A stretch of DNA of 41,441 bases, taken from contig DAOWEV010000210.1 of NCBI GenBank assembly GCA_030638325.1, positions 1 to 41,441 of the forward strand, in the 5' to 3' direction. Source of the stretch: Bacteroidales bacterium. GTDB lineage: Bacteria > Bacteroidota > Bacteroidia > Bacteroidales > JAGOPY01. Shown here piece by piece: positions 7,392 to 13,937 of this stretch (its first letter is position 1; every line of letters starts with the position of its first letter). The notes below the pieces were generated by a model, which had not been told where the DNA came from, did no database searches, and saw nothing but the letters and a program-made list of their open reading frames with translations. A program made the position numbers and the translations under genes.

Positions 7392-7471
7392 GTAGGACTG
7401 TAAGACGGTAGGATGGTAGGACTGATGGATTGTAATTCAAATAAGCGAATAAACAAATAAACGAATAAACA
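7392..7471. repeat. Two octamer arrays in the leader of the phosphohexomutase gene
   Basis: 7392-7431 is made of 8-bp units (GTAGGACT, GTAAGACG, GTAGGATG, GTAGGACT, GATGGATT). 7440-7471 is AATAAGCG, AATAAACA, AATAAACG, AATAAACA, again alternating by one base. The second array ends 7 nt before the ATG, so it occupies the ribosome-binding region. Confidence 0.85.
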
Positions 7472-7478
7472 CAATAGT

Positions 7479-9227
7479 ATGTCAAAAACGCTCATTGATA
7501 AAGAAACATTAAGGAAAGCCGAAGCCTGGACCACAGGTGATTTCGATCAGGAAACAAAAGACAAAGTCAGAGAGCTGCTGGAGAATGACCCGCAGGAAAT
7601 CGTTGAATCATTCTACAGAGACCTGGAGTTCGGTACCGGCGGCCTGCGGGGCATCATGGGTGTGGGCACCAACAGGATGAATAAATATACCGTTGGTATG
7701 GCTACACAGGGACTGGCAAACTACCTGAAAAAAATGTTCAATGATGTTGATGAGATCAGGGTTGCCATAGCATATGATTCCAGAAATAACAGTGAGTATT
7801 TTGCCAGGATCACTGCAGAAGTGTTCTCTTCCAATGGCATGAAGGTGTTCCTGTTTGAGAGCCTCCGCCCTACCCCGGAGCTGTCATTTGCGATCAGGCA
7901 GTTACATTGCCAGAGTGGGATAGTAGTCACGGCCTCCCATAACCCGAAAGAGTACAATGGCTATAAAGCATACTGGGATGATGGCGGGCAACTGATCCCC
8001 CCGCACGATAAAAATGTCATAGAAGAGGCACAGAAGATATCCGGCATCAATGAAGTTATGTTTGAAGGCGATCACAGTCATATAACCATCATAGGTGAAG
8101 AAATCGATGAGGCTTACATGGATAAAGTCAGGGCACAGTCGCTATCACCTGAATTGATCCGCAAACATAAGGATCTGAAGATCGTATATACATCTCTTCA
8201 TGGAACTGGCACGGAATTGGTTCCCAGGGCATTGCGTGAATTTGGATTTGAGAATGTGCATATCGTGGAAGAGCAGGCTATACCCGATGGCAATTTCCCT
8301 ACATTGAAATCGCCCAATCCGGAAGAGCCAGTTGCACTTGAGATGGCGCTGGATAAAGCAAAAGAGATCGACGCCGACCTAATCATGGCAACCGATCCCG
8401 ATGCCGACCGTGTTGGGATAGCCGTGAAAGACCTGGAAGGAAAATTTGTATTGCTAAACGGAAACCAGGCTGCCAGCTTGCTGATCTATTACATACTTAA
8501 AAAATGGCAGGAAAACGGCAAGCTGACTGGCCATGAATTCATTGTAAAAACCATTGTCACATCAGAGCTCCTTGCCGACATGGCACGGAAATTCGATGTT
8601 GATTATTATGATGTCCTGACAGGTTTTAAATGGATCGCTGACATCATCAAACAGCAGGAAGGGATCCGGACATTCATCACCGGCGGAGAAGAAAGTTATG
8701 GCTATATGGTGGGTGATTTCGTAAGGGATAAAGACGCTGTCACCTCCTGTGCGTTGATAGCAGAAGCCACGGCCTGGGCCCGTGAACAGGGCAAAGGATT
8801 GTATGAATTACTGATCGATATCTATTCCATCTTTGGATTTTATAAAGAAAAACTCATCTCTATTGTAAGAAAAGGGAAATCAGGCAGTGAAGAGATCCGG
8901 GCCATGATGGATAAATTCAGGAATGATCCGCCGGAGACGATCAACAACAGCACGGTCGTCAGGATCAAAGACTACCTCCTCAGAAAAGACAAGGATCTAA
9001 TTAAGGGTGAAGAAAAAGAGATCACCCTGCCTGCATCAAATGTCCTGCAGTTCTTTCTAAAAGACGGGAGCAAGATCAGCGTCCGCCCCAGCGGAACGGA
9101 ACCAAAGATCAAATTCTACTTCAGCGTAAAAGAAGAGTTAGCGTCGAAAGAGGAGTTTGATAAGGTGAATGCGCTGCTGGACAAAAAAATTGAGAATATT
9201 ATCAACGATCTTGGATTGGAAAGTTGA
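7479..9227 (+). CDS. Phosphoglucomutase/phosphomannomutase family enzyme
   Basis: This 582-aa alpha-D-phosphohexomutase has all four domain signatures: the phosphoserine loop TASHNPKEYNGYK with catalytic Ser153, the Mg-binding loop DPDADR (306-311), the sugar-specificity loop GGEESYGYMVGD, and the phosphate-binding loop SVRPSGTEPKIKFYFSV near the C-terminus. GEES points to glucose/mannose phosphates rather than glucosamine phosphate. It interconverts hexose 1- and 6-phosphates, supplying glucose-1-P for UDP-glucose and dTDP-sugar synthesis, which links it to ugd, uxs and rfbD upstream. It corresponds in size to the PgcA-like long mutases of Firmicutes and Bacteroidota. Confidence 0.93.
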   Translation: MSKTLIDKETLRKAEAWTTGDFDQETKDKVRELLENDPQEIVESFYRDLEFGTGGLRGIMGVGTNRMNKYTVGMATQGLANYLKKMFNDVDEIRVAIAYDSRNNSEYFARITAEVFSSNGMKVFLFESLRPTPELSFAIRQLHCQSGIVVTASHNPKEYNGYKAYWDDGGQLIPPHDKNVIEEAQKISGINEVMFEGDHSHITIIGEEIDEAYMDKVRAQSLSPELIRKHKDLKIVYTSLHGTGTELVPRALREFGFENVHIVEEQAIPDGNFPTLKSPNPEEPVALEMALDKAKEIDADLIMATDPDADRVGIAVKDLEGKFVLLNGNQAASLLIYYILKKWQENGKLTGHEFIVKTIVTSELLADMARKFDVDYYDVLTGFKWIADIIKQQEGIRTFITGGEESYGYMVGDFVRDKDAVTSCALIAEATAWAREQGKGLYELLIDIYSIFGFYKEKLISIVRKGKSGSEEIRAMMDKFRNDPPETINNSTVVRIKDYLLRKDKDLIKGEEKEITLPASNVLQFFLKDGSKISVRPSGTEPKIKFYFSVKEELASKEEFDKVNALLDKKIENIINDLGLES

Positions 9228-9239
9228 TACTTAGAGACT

Positions 9240-9570
9240 AAATCAATTAGGAATGCGAATTAAGGGTTGGGGTTTTGTTTTAACCACAAAGGCACACAAA
9301 GTATTTCACAAAGTACTTCACAAAGGATTAAAGAAAACATTTGATTATTATAATTATAGAAAATATTTCAAATGGCACAAATACTCACTTATTTGAAACT
9401 TTCAGGATGTTAGTCAGGCTTATTGGCAAACTGTAATGTCAGACAATTGAAAGACGGTATTAAACGGGTTATTCTTTAGTCCTTAGAGTGACTTTGTGAT
9501 ATCCTTTGTGCACTTTGTGGTAAAAAAAAACCTTATTTCAATCCTTGATTCGCACTATGAATTAGGAATC
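9240..9570. repeat. Imperfect foldback element with CACAAAG words
   Basis: The left arm (9245-9325) and right arm (9487-9570) are imperfect reverse complements over about 70 bp. In order, the left arm has AATGCGAATTAAGGGTTG, ACCACAAAGG, then CACAAAG four times (9285, 9295, 9307, 9319). The right arm has CTTTGTG three times (9492, 9504, 9513), CTTTGTGGTAAAA and CAATCCTTGATTCGCA. The core (9326-9486) is AT-rich without an ORF. The left edge shares GACTAAATCAATTA with 30725-30738, and the right edge shares CCTTGATTCGCA with 30858-30869. It may be a decayed MITE-like element. No gene lies in 9228-9652. Confidence 0.65.
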
Positions 9571-9586
9571 AGTTCATTATTCCCGT

Positions 9587-9649
9587 CTTCGGTCTTCGGA
9601 CTTCGGACTTCCGTCTCTCAACTCTCAACTCTCAACTCTTATCTCTCAC
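9587..9649. repeat. Composite heptamer array CTTCGGA then CTCTCAA
   Basis: Nine in-phase 7-bp units: CTTCGGT, CTTCGGA, CTTCGGA, CTTCCGT, then CTCTCAA three times, CTCTTAT, CTCTCAC. The word changes but the 7-bp phase does not. The same two-word order occurs at 24737-24820 and 32669-32720. It lies between two convergent genes, ending 3 nt before the minus-strand gene's end. Confidence 0.92.
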
Positions 9650-9652
9650 GCT

Positions 9653-10114
9653 TCAAAACACATCAATTATCTTTCCTTTCTTCCCACGAAACTCAAATGA
9701 ATCGCCTTTTTTCAGGTTTTCTATGGCGGCATAAAACGGTACGAAAGGAGAGATAACAAAGTAATCATCTCCATCAACATTCACTTTGCCTATCCCGGCA
9801 GAAATAAATAGCTTCTGTTCCCCGGTAAAAACAATGGCCCCGAAACAGGCCTTATCGGTAAGTCTCTCGGGTTCCACTTTGTCAAGTATATCCAACTGTT
9901 CCATAGCCTTCTGGACCTGTTTTGCAAACATATCCCGTTTCCTCAACAACTGGGTACGGAAGGAATCATAACGATCCTTGGGAGCGCCGTATTCATTGGC
10001 GCTGTCCTGTGCTTCCTTCATCACTTCTTTGAGTTCTTCCGAAGCATCCACCTGGTATTTCCTGCATGCTTCCAGAACCGTTCTTTTCAAGGCTATTTTG
10101 TCAGCTTCTTTCAT
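9653..10114 (-). CDS. Small conserved protein with GreA/GreB-like C-terminal domain
   Basis: This 153-aa protein has no signal peptide. Residues 1-75 are strongly helical and charged (SEELKEVMKEAQDSANEYG, LRKRDMFAKQVQKAMEQL) and resemble a coiled coil. Residues 85-153 contain IVFTGEQKLFISAGIG and ISPFVPFYAAIENLKKGDSF, a layout like the FKBP-fold domain of GreA/GreB elongation factors (ISP...A..LKKGD). I infer a Gre-like RNA-polymerase secondary-channel protein; Bacteroidota homologues carry inconsistent annotations. The tip acidic residues of GreA cannot be assigned with certainty. It converges on the phosphohexomutase gene and its 3' end abuts a heptamer array. Confidence 0.6.
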   Translation of the reverse strand: MKEADKIALKRTVLEACRKYQVDASEELKEVMKEAQDSANEYGAPKDRYDSFRTQLLRKRDMFAKQVQKAMEQLDILDKVEPERLTDKACFGAIVFTGEQKLFISAGIGKVNVDGDDYFVISPFVPFYAAIENLKKGDSFEFRGKKGKIIDVF

Positions 10115-10120
10115 AACTCC

Positions 10121-10174
10121 CTAACCCGGACAAACCGGAATTTTAAATTTTAAATTATTAATTTTAAATGTTTT
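10121..10174. repeat. 54-bp dispersed repeat with AATTTTA heptamers, copy 1
   Basis: It begins CTAACCCGGACAAACCGG and continues in AATTTTA-type heptamers. It matches 40536-40589 at 51 of 54 positions in the same orientation. Here it lies in the leader of the GreA/B-like gene on the minus strand; the other copy follows the stop of the NfeD gene. Confidence 0.88.
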
Positions 10175-10261
10175 ATAAGAGATTCAGTGGATGTTTATTT
10201 AAAAGGAACTAAAGATAGTAATTTTTTACGGCTTATGCAAGTGTTTATTAATTTTTCCCAT

Positions 10262-10269
10262 TAATTTTG
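10262..10269 (+). promoter_or_regulatory. -7 element upstream of the DUF5063 gene
   Basis: TAATTTTG matches TAnnTTTG and lies 38 nt before the ATG. No convincing -33 was found. Confidence 0.5.
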
Positions 10270-10306
10270 TGACCTGGCAGAATAATGTATCTGAAAAACC
10301 GGCATT

Positions 10307-10849
10307 ATGGAAGAGATCTACAACGAACCCATATATTCAAAAAATGTTCTGGAATTTATCCGTGTGGCACATGAATATTGCCTTTTCATTGAGAAAGGAA
10401 ATGAGCATTCCGGCCATGAGTTCTTTGAATTTATGCAAAGGGTCGGGCCCTTATTGTACCTGAAAGGCTCCCTGCTACCGGAGGTCACGGTTGAATATCC
10501 GGAAGCCAATGAGAGATTTGTTACCGAAGAGGAATATGAAAACGTTTTTAATGAGCTAAGGGGTATTTTCGACATACAGGATATACACTGGCAGGTGGAT
10601 CATGAATATGACCCTGCAGAAGCGCTTGTAAAAGTCAGCCTGGGTGAGAACTTAGCAGATATCTACCAGGACCTTAAGGACTTCCTGCTGCTCTACCAGA
10701 AGAATTCCAGGGCCGCTAAGGAAAATGCTGTTCATGATTGTAAAGATCTCTTCATCAGCAGGTGGGGGCCTAAGCTTCTAAGCTCAATCAAGTATATCCA
10801 CTTTCTTCTTTACCGGGACCGGCCGCTGGAGAGTGACAGTTGGATATGA
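10307..10849 (+). CDS. DUF5063 domain-containing protein
   Basis: This 180-aa soluble, acidic protein matches the Bacteroidota DUF5063 pattern: VLEFIRVAHEYCLFIEKGNE at the start, LLYLKGSLLPEV near 49-60, FDIQDIHWQVDHEYDPAEA near 88-106, SLGENLADIYQDLKDFLLLYQ near 111-131 and a C-terminal WGPKLLSSIKYIHFLLY. Its function is unknown. I see no signal peptide, metal site or catalytic signature. It is flanked on both sides by AATTTTA heptamer arrays; the downstream one begins 2 nt after the stop. Confidence 0.8.
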   Translation: MEEIYNEPIYSKNVLEFIRVAHEYCLFIEKGNEHSGHEFFEFMQRVGPLLYLKGSLLPEVTVEYPEANERFVTEEEYENVFNELRGIFDIQDIHWQVDHEYDPAEALVKVSLGENLADIYQDLKDFLLLYQKNSRAAKENAVHDCKDLFISRWGPKLLSSIKYIHFLLYRDRPLESDSWI

Positions 10850-10850
10850 T

Positions 10851-10885
10851 AATTTTAAATTTTAAATTTTAAATTATAAATTTTG
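10851..10885. repeat. Heptamer array AATTTTA
   Basis: Five units: AATTTTA three times, AATTATA, AATTTTG. It starts 2 nt after the DUF5063 stop codon. Confidence 0.9.
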
Positions 10886-10889
10886 AGCC

Positions 10890-11019
10890 CACTACGAAAA
10901 GTAGTGAAAACTAAATATAGCCACAGATTATTCACAATATTACTTATTTTCAAAGGTGTTCATGAAATCACTTCGTTAAGTTCACAGATTATTAAAAATT
11001 AAATCTGTGAATCTGTGGC
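10890..11019. repeat. Cluster of hairpins with CACAGATT words
   Basis: Three inverted repeats: CACTAC/GTAGTG (10890-10906), GCCACAGATT (10920-10929) with AATCTGTGGC (11010-11019), and nested inside it a perfect 10-bp stem TTCACAGATT/AATCTGTGAA with an 11-nt loop (10981-11011). A weaker 7-bp-phased stretch (GGCAACC, AACAACC, TGCAACT, AACTACC) lies at 11124-11151. No gene is seen in 10850-11258. Confidence 0.7.
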
Positions 11020-11217
11020 ATGTTCTTCAATTTTTTTAGATAAACATCTTTTCGGTCTGGACTCAAGTTTTTAATCCAAAACCTTAACCCGTTCACCGCA
11101 TATTGCGCATATGGAGTGGAGCGGGCAACCAACAACCTGCAACTAACTACCAGCATCCATTCGCTTATTTAGGTAGCATTTTTATCCCCCCTGGTGTTTT
11201 TCTCCATGAATAATAAA

Positions 11218-11226
11218 TATCTTTGC
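11218..11226 (+). promoter_or_regulatory. -7 promoter element of feoB
   Basis: TATCTTTGC is a perfect Bacteroidota -7 element, 32 nt before the feoB ATG. Transcription would start near 11230, just upstream of the palindrome at 11238-11252. Confidence 0.7.
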
Positions 11227-11237
11227 ATTCTACTTAT

Positions 11238-11252
11238 TTAGAATTAGTCTAA
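11238..11252. promoter_or_regulatory. Probable iron-dependent (DtxR/IdeR-type) repressor operator
   Basis: TTAGA-ATTAG-TCTAA is a perfect 5-5-5 palindrome in AT-rich flanks (ATTTAGAATTAGTCTAATT). It resembles DtxR-family boxes (TTAGGnTnnnCTAA style). It sits between the predicted transcription start and the feoB start codon, where a bound repressor would block transcription. Assignment to a DtxR-type regulator is inference. Confidence 0.55.
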
Positions 11253-11258
11253 TTAAAC

Positions 11259-13778
11259 ATGCTTACACTGCGAGATCTCAAAGAGGGTGAGAAAGGGATC
11301 ATCACGAAGGTCAAAGGTCGTGGTGCATTCCGTAAGCGTATCACCGAGATGGGTTTCATCAGAGGAAAATTGGTGACTGTCATCAGAAGCGCCCCTTTTC
11401 AAGACCCTGTGGAGTACCAGATATTAAAATCGTTTGTTTCAATACGACGTAGTGAAGCCAACCTCATTGAAGTCATTAGTGAAGCAGAAGCCAGGAAACA
11501 ACTGGGTGACGCTCAATACGAAGGAGTCATTACAGATGAGCAATTGAAGATCAGCGCCCATGAGAAAGGCCGTCAGATCGAAGTGGCCCTGGTTGGAAAT
11601 CCCAATTCCGGGAAGACTACACTCTTTAACTTTGCCTCCCACTCAAGAGGACATGTAGCCAACTATGGTGGGGTTACGATCGACTCCAAGCTTGCAACAT
11701 TCAAACAGGATGGATACGTTTTTAATATTACAGACCTTCCCGGTACCTATTCCATCACTGACTATTCACCTGAAGAACTGTTTGTCAGAAAACATATCCT
11801 GGGCACTTTCCCGGATGTTGTCATCAACGTGATTGACGCCTCCAACCTGGAGCGAAACCTGTATCTGACCACTCAACTGATCGACATGGACATAAAAGTG
11901 ATCGTGGCGTTGAATATGTATGATGAGCTTATTCTGAAGGGCGACCATTTTGATTATAAAAGCCTGGGAAACATGCTCGGAATACCTTTTGTCAGGACAG
12001 TAGCCACCAGGGGCAAAGGCATTAAAGAGCTGTTCCGGAAAGTCATTGATGTTTACGAGGACAAAGACCCGACGGTGCGGCATATCCACATCAATTACGG
12101 TGATGAAATAGAACAGTCGGTCAGGAGCGTACAGGAACCCCTCAGGGAAAACAAGATACTGATTGACAAGACATCTTCACGATATTATGCCATTAAACTT
12201 CTGGAGAAAGACAAGTCCACTGATTTTTCACTTTCCAGTCTTGATAATTACGAGGCGATCCGGAAAAGGTGTGATGAAGAGATAGGGAGACTTGAAAATA
12301 TCCTGGGGGAAGATAGCGAGACACTCATAACAGATGCCAAGTATGGGTTTATTGAAGGAGCGCTTAAGGAAACCTATACACCGGCCAGGATAGAAAAAAA
12401 ATCAATCAGCCAGAAGCTGGATTCCTTCTTCACCGGGAAATACCTGAGTTATCCCATTTTTGTTGCATTTATGTGGGTGATGTTCCAGACAACTTTCATT
12501 GTTGGCAAATACCCTGTTCTATGGATTGAAAGCCTGGTTGCCGTTACAGGCAATGCCGTTGACATAATACTACCTGAAAGCATGTTTAAAGACCTGCTGA
12601 TCGAAGGTATCATCGGGGGAGTAGGAGGTGTCATAGTGTTCCTTCCGAATATCCTGATCCTGTTTTTTTTCATATCGATCATGGAAGACTCCGGTTATAT
12701 GGCGAGGGTGGCATTCATTTTAGACAAGCTGATGCACAAAATAGGTTTGCACGGCAGGTCTTTCATCCCGCTGCTCATGGGCTTCGGCTGTAATGTACCA
12801 GCCATTATGGCTACCCGTACCATCGAAAACAAGACCGACCGGCTGGTGACCATGCTGGTTACGCCGTTCATGTCATGCAGTGCCCGTTATCCTATTTATA
12901 TCCTGCTCATCAGCGCCTTTTTCACAAGCCACCATGGAACGATATTGTTCGGCATCTATGCGTTTGGCATCATGCTGGCAGGAGCTGTTGCATGGTTATT
13001 AAAAAACACGCTCCTCAAATCACAGGAAATGCCCTTCGTGATGGAGTTACCTCCTTACCGGTTCCCTACCGTAAAAAGTATCATGAAGCATACCTGGTTC
13101 AAAGGTTCGCAGTATCTCCGCAAGATCGGTGGTGTGATCCTGATCGCCTCGGTGATTATCTGGGCATTGGGTTATTTTCCTAGAAACACCGGGGTAAATG
13201 ATCATTATGAAGTGATGATATTGCAGCTAACAGAAAAATATAACGATAAGATCTCTGTGGCAGCTCAGTGGGATCCGGAAAGTGTAGAAGGATTAAAAAA
13301 TGAGATGACTGACAGCATCTCAGGCCTGGAATCTGAGAAACAACGGTTACAGCAGGAATATTCATTTATCGGCCGCCTTGGTAAATTCATTGAGCCTGTA
13401 ATAGCACCACTGGGATTCGACTGGCGCACGGGAGTCAGCCTCATTGCAGGCGCCGCTGCCAAAGAGGTGGTGGTAAGCACCATGGGTGTTCTTTATCAAT
13501 CCCATACAGAAAAAGACACCAATGGACTGATCTCAACATTACGCAACCTGACTTACAACAGTGGTAAACTGAAAGGTCAGAAGGTATTCTCCCCCCTCAT
13601 CGCCCTTACCATCATGCTCTTCGTCCTTATCTATTTCCCGTGCATCGCTGTCATTGCCACTATCAAAAAGGAGTCCGGGGCATGGAAATGGTCATTGTTC
13701 CTAATGGTTTACACTACGGCAATGGCCTGGACAATATCCTTTCTCTTTTATCAGGGAGGAACGCTGTTGGGGTTTTAG
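11259..13778 (+). CDS. feoB: Ferrous iron transporter, FeoA-FeoB fusion
   Basis: This 839-aa protein is longer than standalone FeoB (about 770 aa) because residues 1-75 form a FeoA SH3-like domain (LRDLKEGEKGIITKVKG, MGFIRGKLVTVI). A linker leads to the FeoB G domain: G1 GNPNSGKT (113-120), G3 DLPG (159-162), G4 NMYD (219-222). The C-terminal two thirds is the polytopic membrane part with Gate motifs (GVGGVIVFLPNILILFFFIS, MGFGCNVPAIMATRTI, TPFMSCSARYPIYILLISAF) and a final helical bundle. It imports Fe2+ across the inner membrane, favouring anaerobic or microaerobic conditions. The promoter and a likely iron-repressor operator lie directly upstream. Its TAG stop is the first three bases of a heptamer array. 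Confidence 0.97.
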   Translation: MLTLRDLKEGEKGIITKVKGRGAFRKRITEMGFIRGKLVTVIRSAPFQDPVEYQILKSFVSIRRSEANLIEVISEAEARKQLGDAQYEGVITDEQLKISAHEKGRQIEVALVGNPNSGKTTLFNFASHSRGHVANYGGVTIDSKLATFKQDGYVFNITDLPGTYSITDYSPEELFVRKHILGTFPDVVINVIDASNLERNLYLTTQLIDMDIKVIVALNMYDELILKGDHFDYKSLGNMLGIPFVRTVATRGKGIKELFRKVIDVYEDKDPTVRHIHINYGDEIEQSVRSVQEPLRENKILIDKTSSRYYAIKLLEKDKSTDFSLSSLDNYEAIRKRCDEEIGRLENILGEDSETLITDAKYGFIEGALKETYTPARIEKKSISQKLDSFFTGKYLSYPIFVAFMWVMFQTTFIVGKYPVLWIESLVAVTGNAVDIILPESMFKDLLIEGIIGGVGGVIVFLPNILILFFFISIMEDSGYMARVAFILDKLMHKIGLHGRSFIPLLMGFGCNVPAIMATRTIENKTDRLVTMLVTPFMSCSARYPIYILLISAFFTSHHGTILFGIYAFGIMLAGAVAWLLKNTLLKSQEMPFVMELPPYRFPTVKSIMKHTWFKGSQYLRKIGGVILIASVIIWALGYFPRNTGVNDHYEVMILQLTEKYNDKISVAAQWDPESVEGLKNEMTDSISGLESEKQRLQQEYSFIGRLGKFIEPVIAPLGFDWRTGVSLIAGAAAKEVVVSTMGVLYQSHTEKDTNGLISTLRNLTYNSGKLKGQKVFSPLIALTIMLFVLIYFPCIAVIATIKKESGAWKWSLFLMVYTTAMAWTISFLFYQGGTLLGF

Positions 13779-13803
13779 AGTTGAGAGTTGAGGGATGAGA
13801 GTT
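13776..13803. repeat. Heptamer array GAGAGTT overlapping the feoB stop
   Basis: Four units: TAGAGTT, GAGAGTT, GAGGGAT, GAGAGTT. The first contains the feoB stop codon TAG. The rest of 13804-13937 shows nothing recognisable. Confidence 0.88.
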
Positions 13804-13937
13804 GTTAATATTTCTTAAATCTATTGGTTTGCCTGCAATATATCTTTTCGCATTTTAGTTTATTCAAAAAGATTGCCTCTGCTGATTTCTACAAAAGTCC
13901 ATTTTTTTAGTACTTTATTTATCCAAAATTAGCCGTT

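Noticed and set aside
9496..9756. 86-codon plus-strand frame
   Set aside because: It translates the foldback arm and heptamer array and overlaps the GreA/B-like gene antisense.
11259..11490. Separate feoA gene
   Set aside because: The FeoA domain is in frame with FeoB with no stop or internal start signal; it is a fusion.
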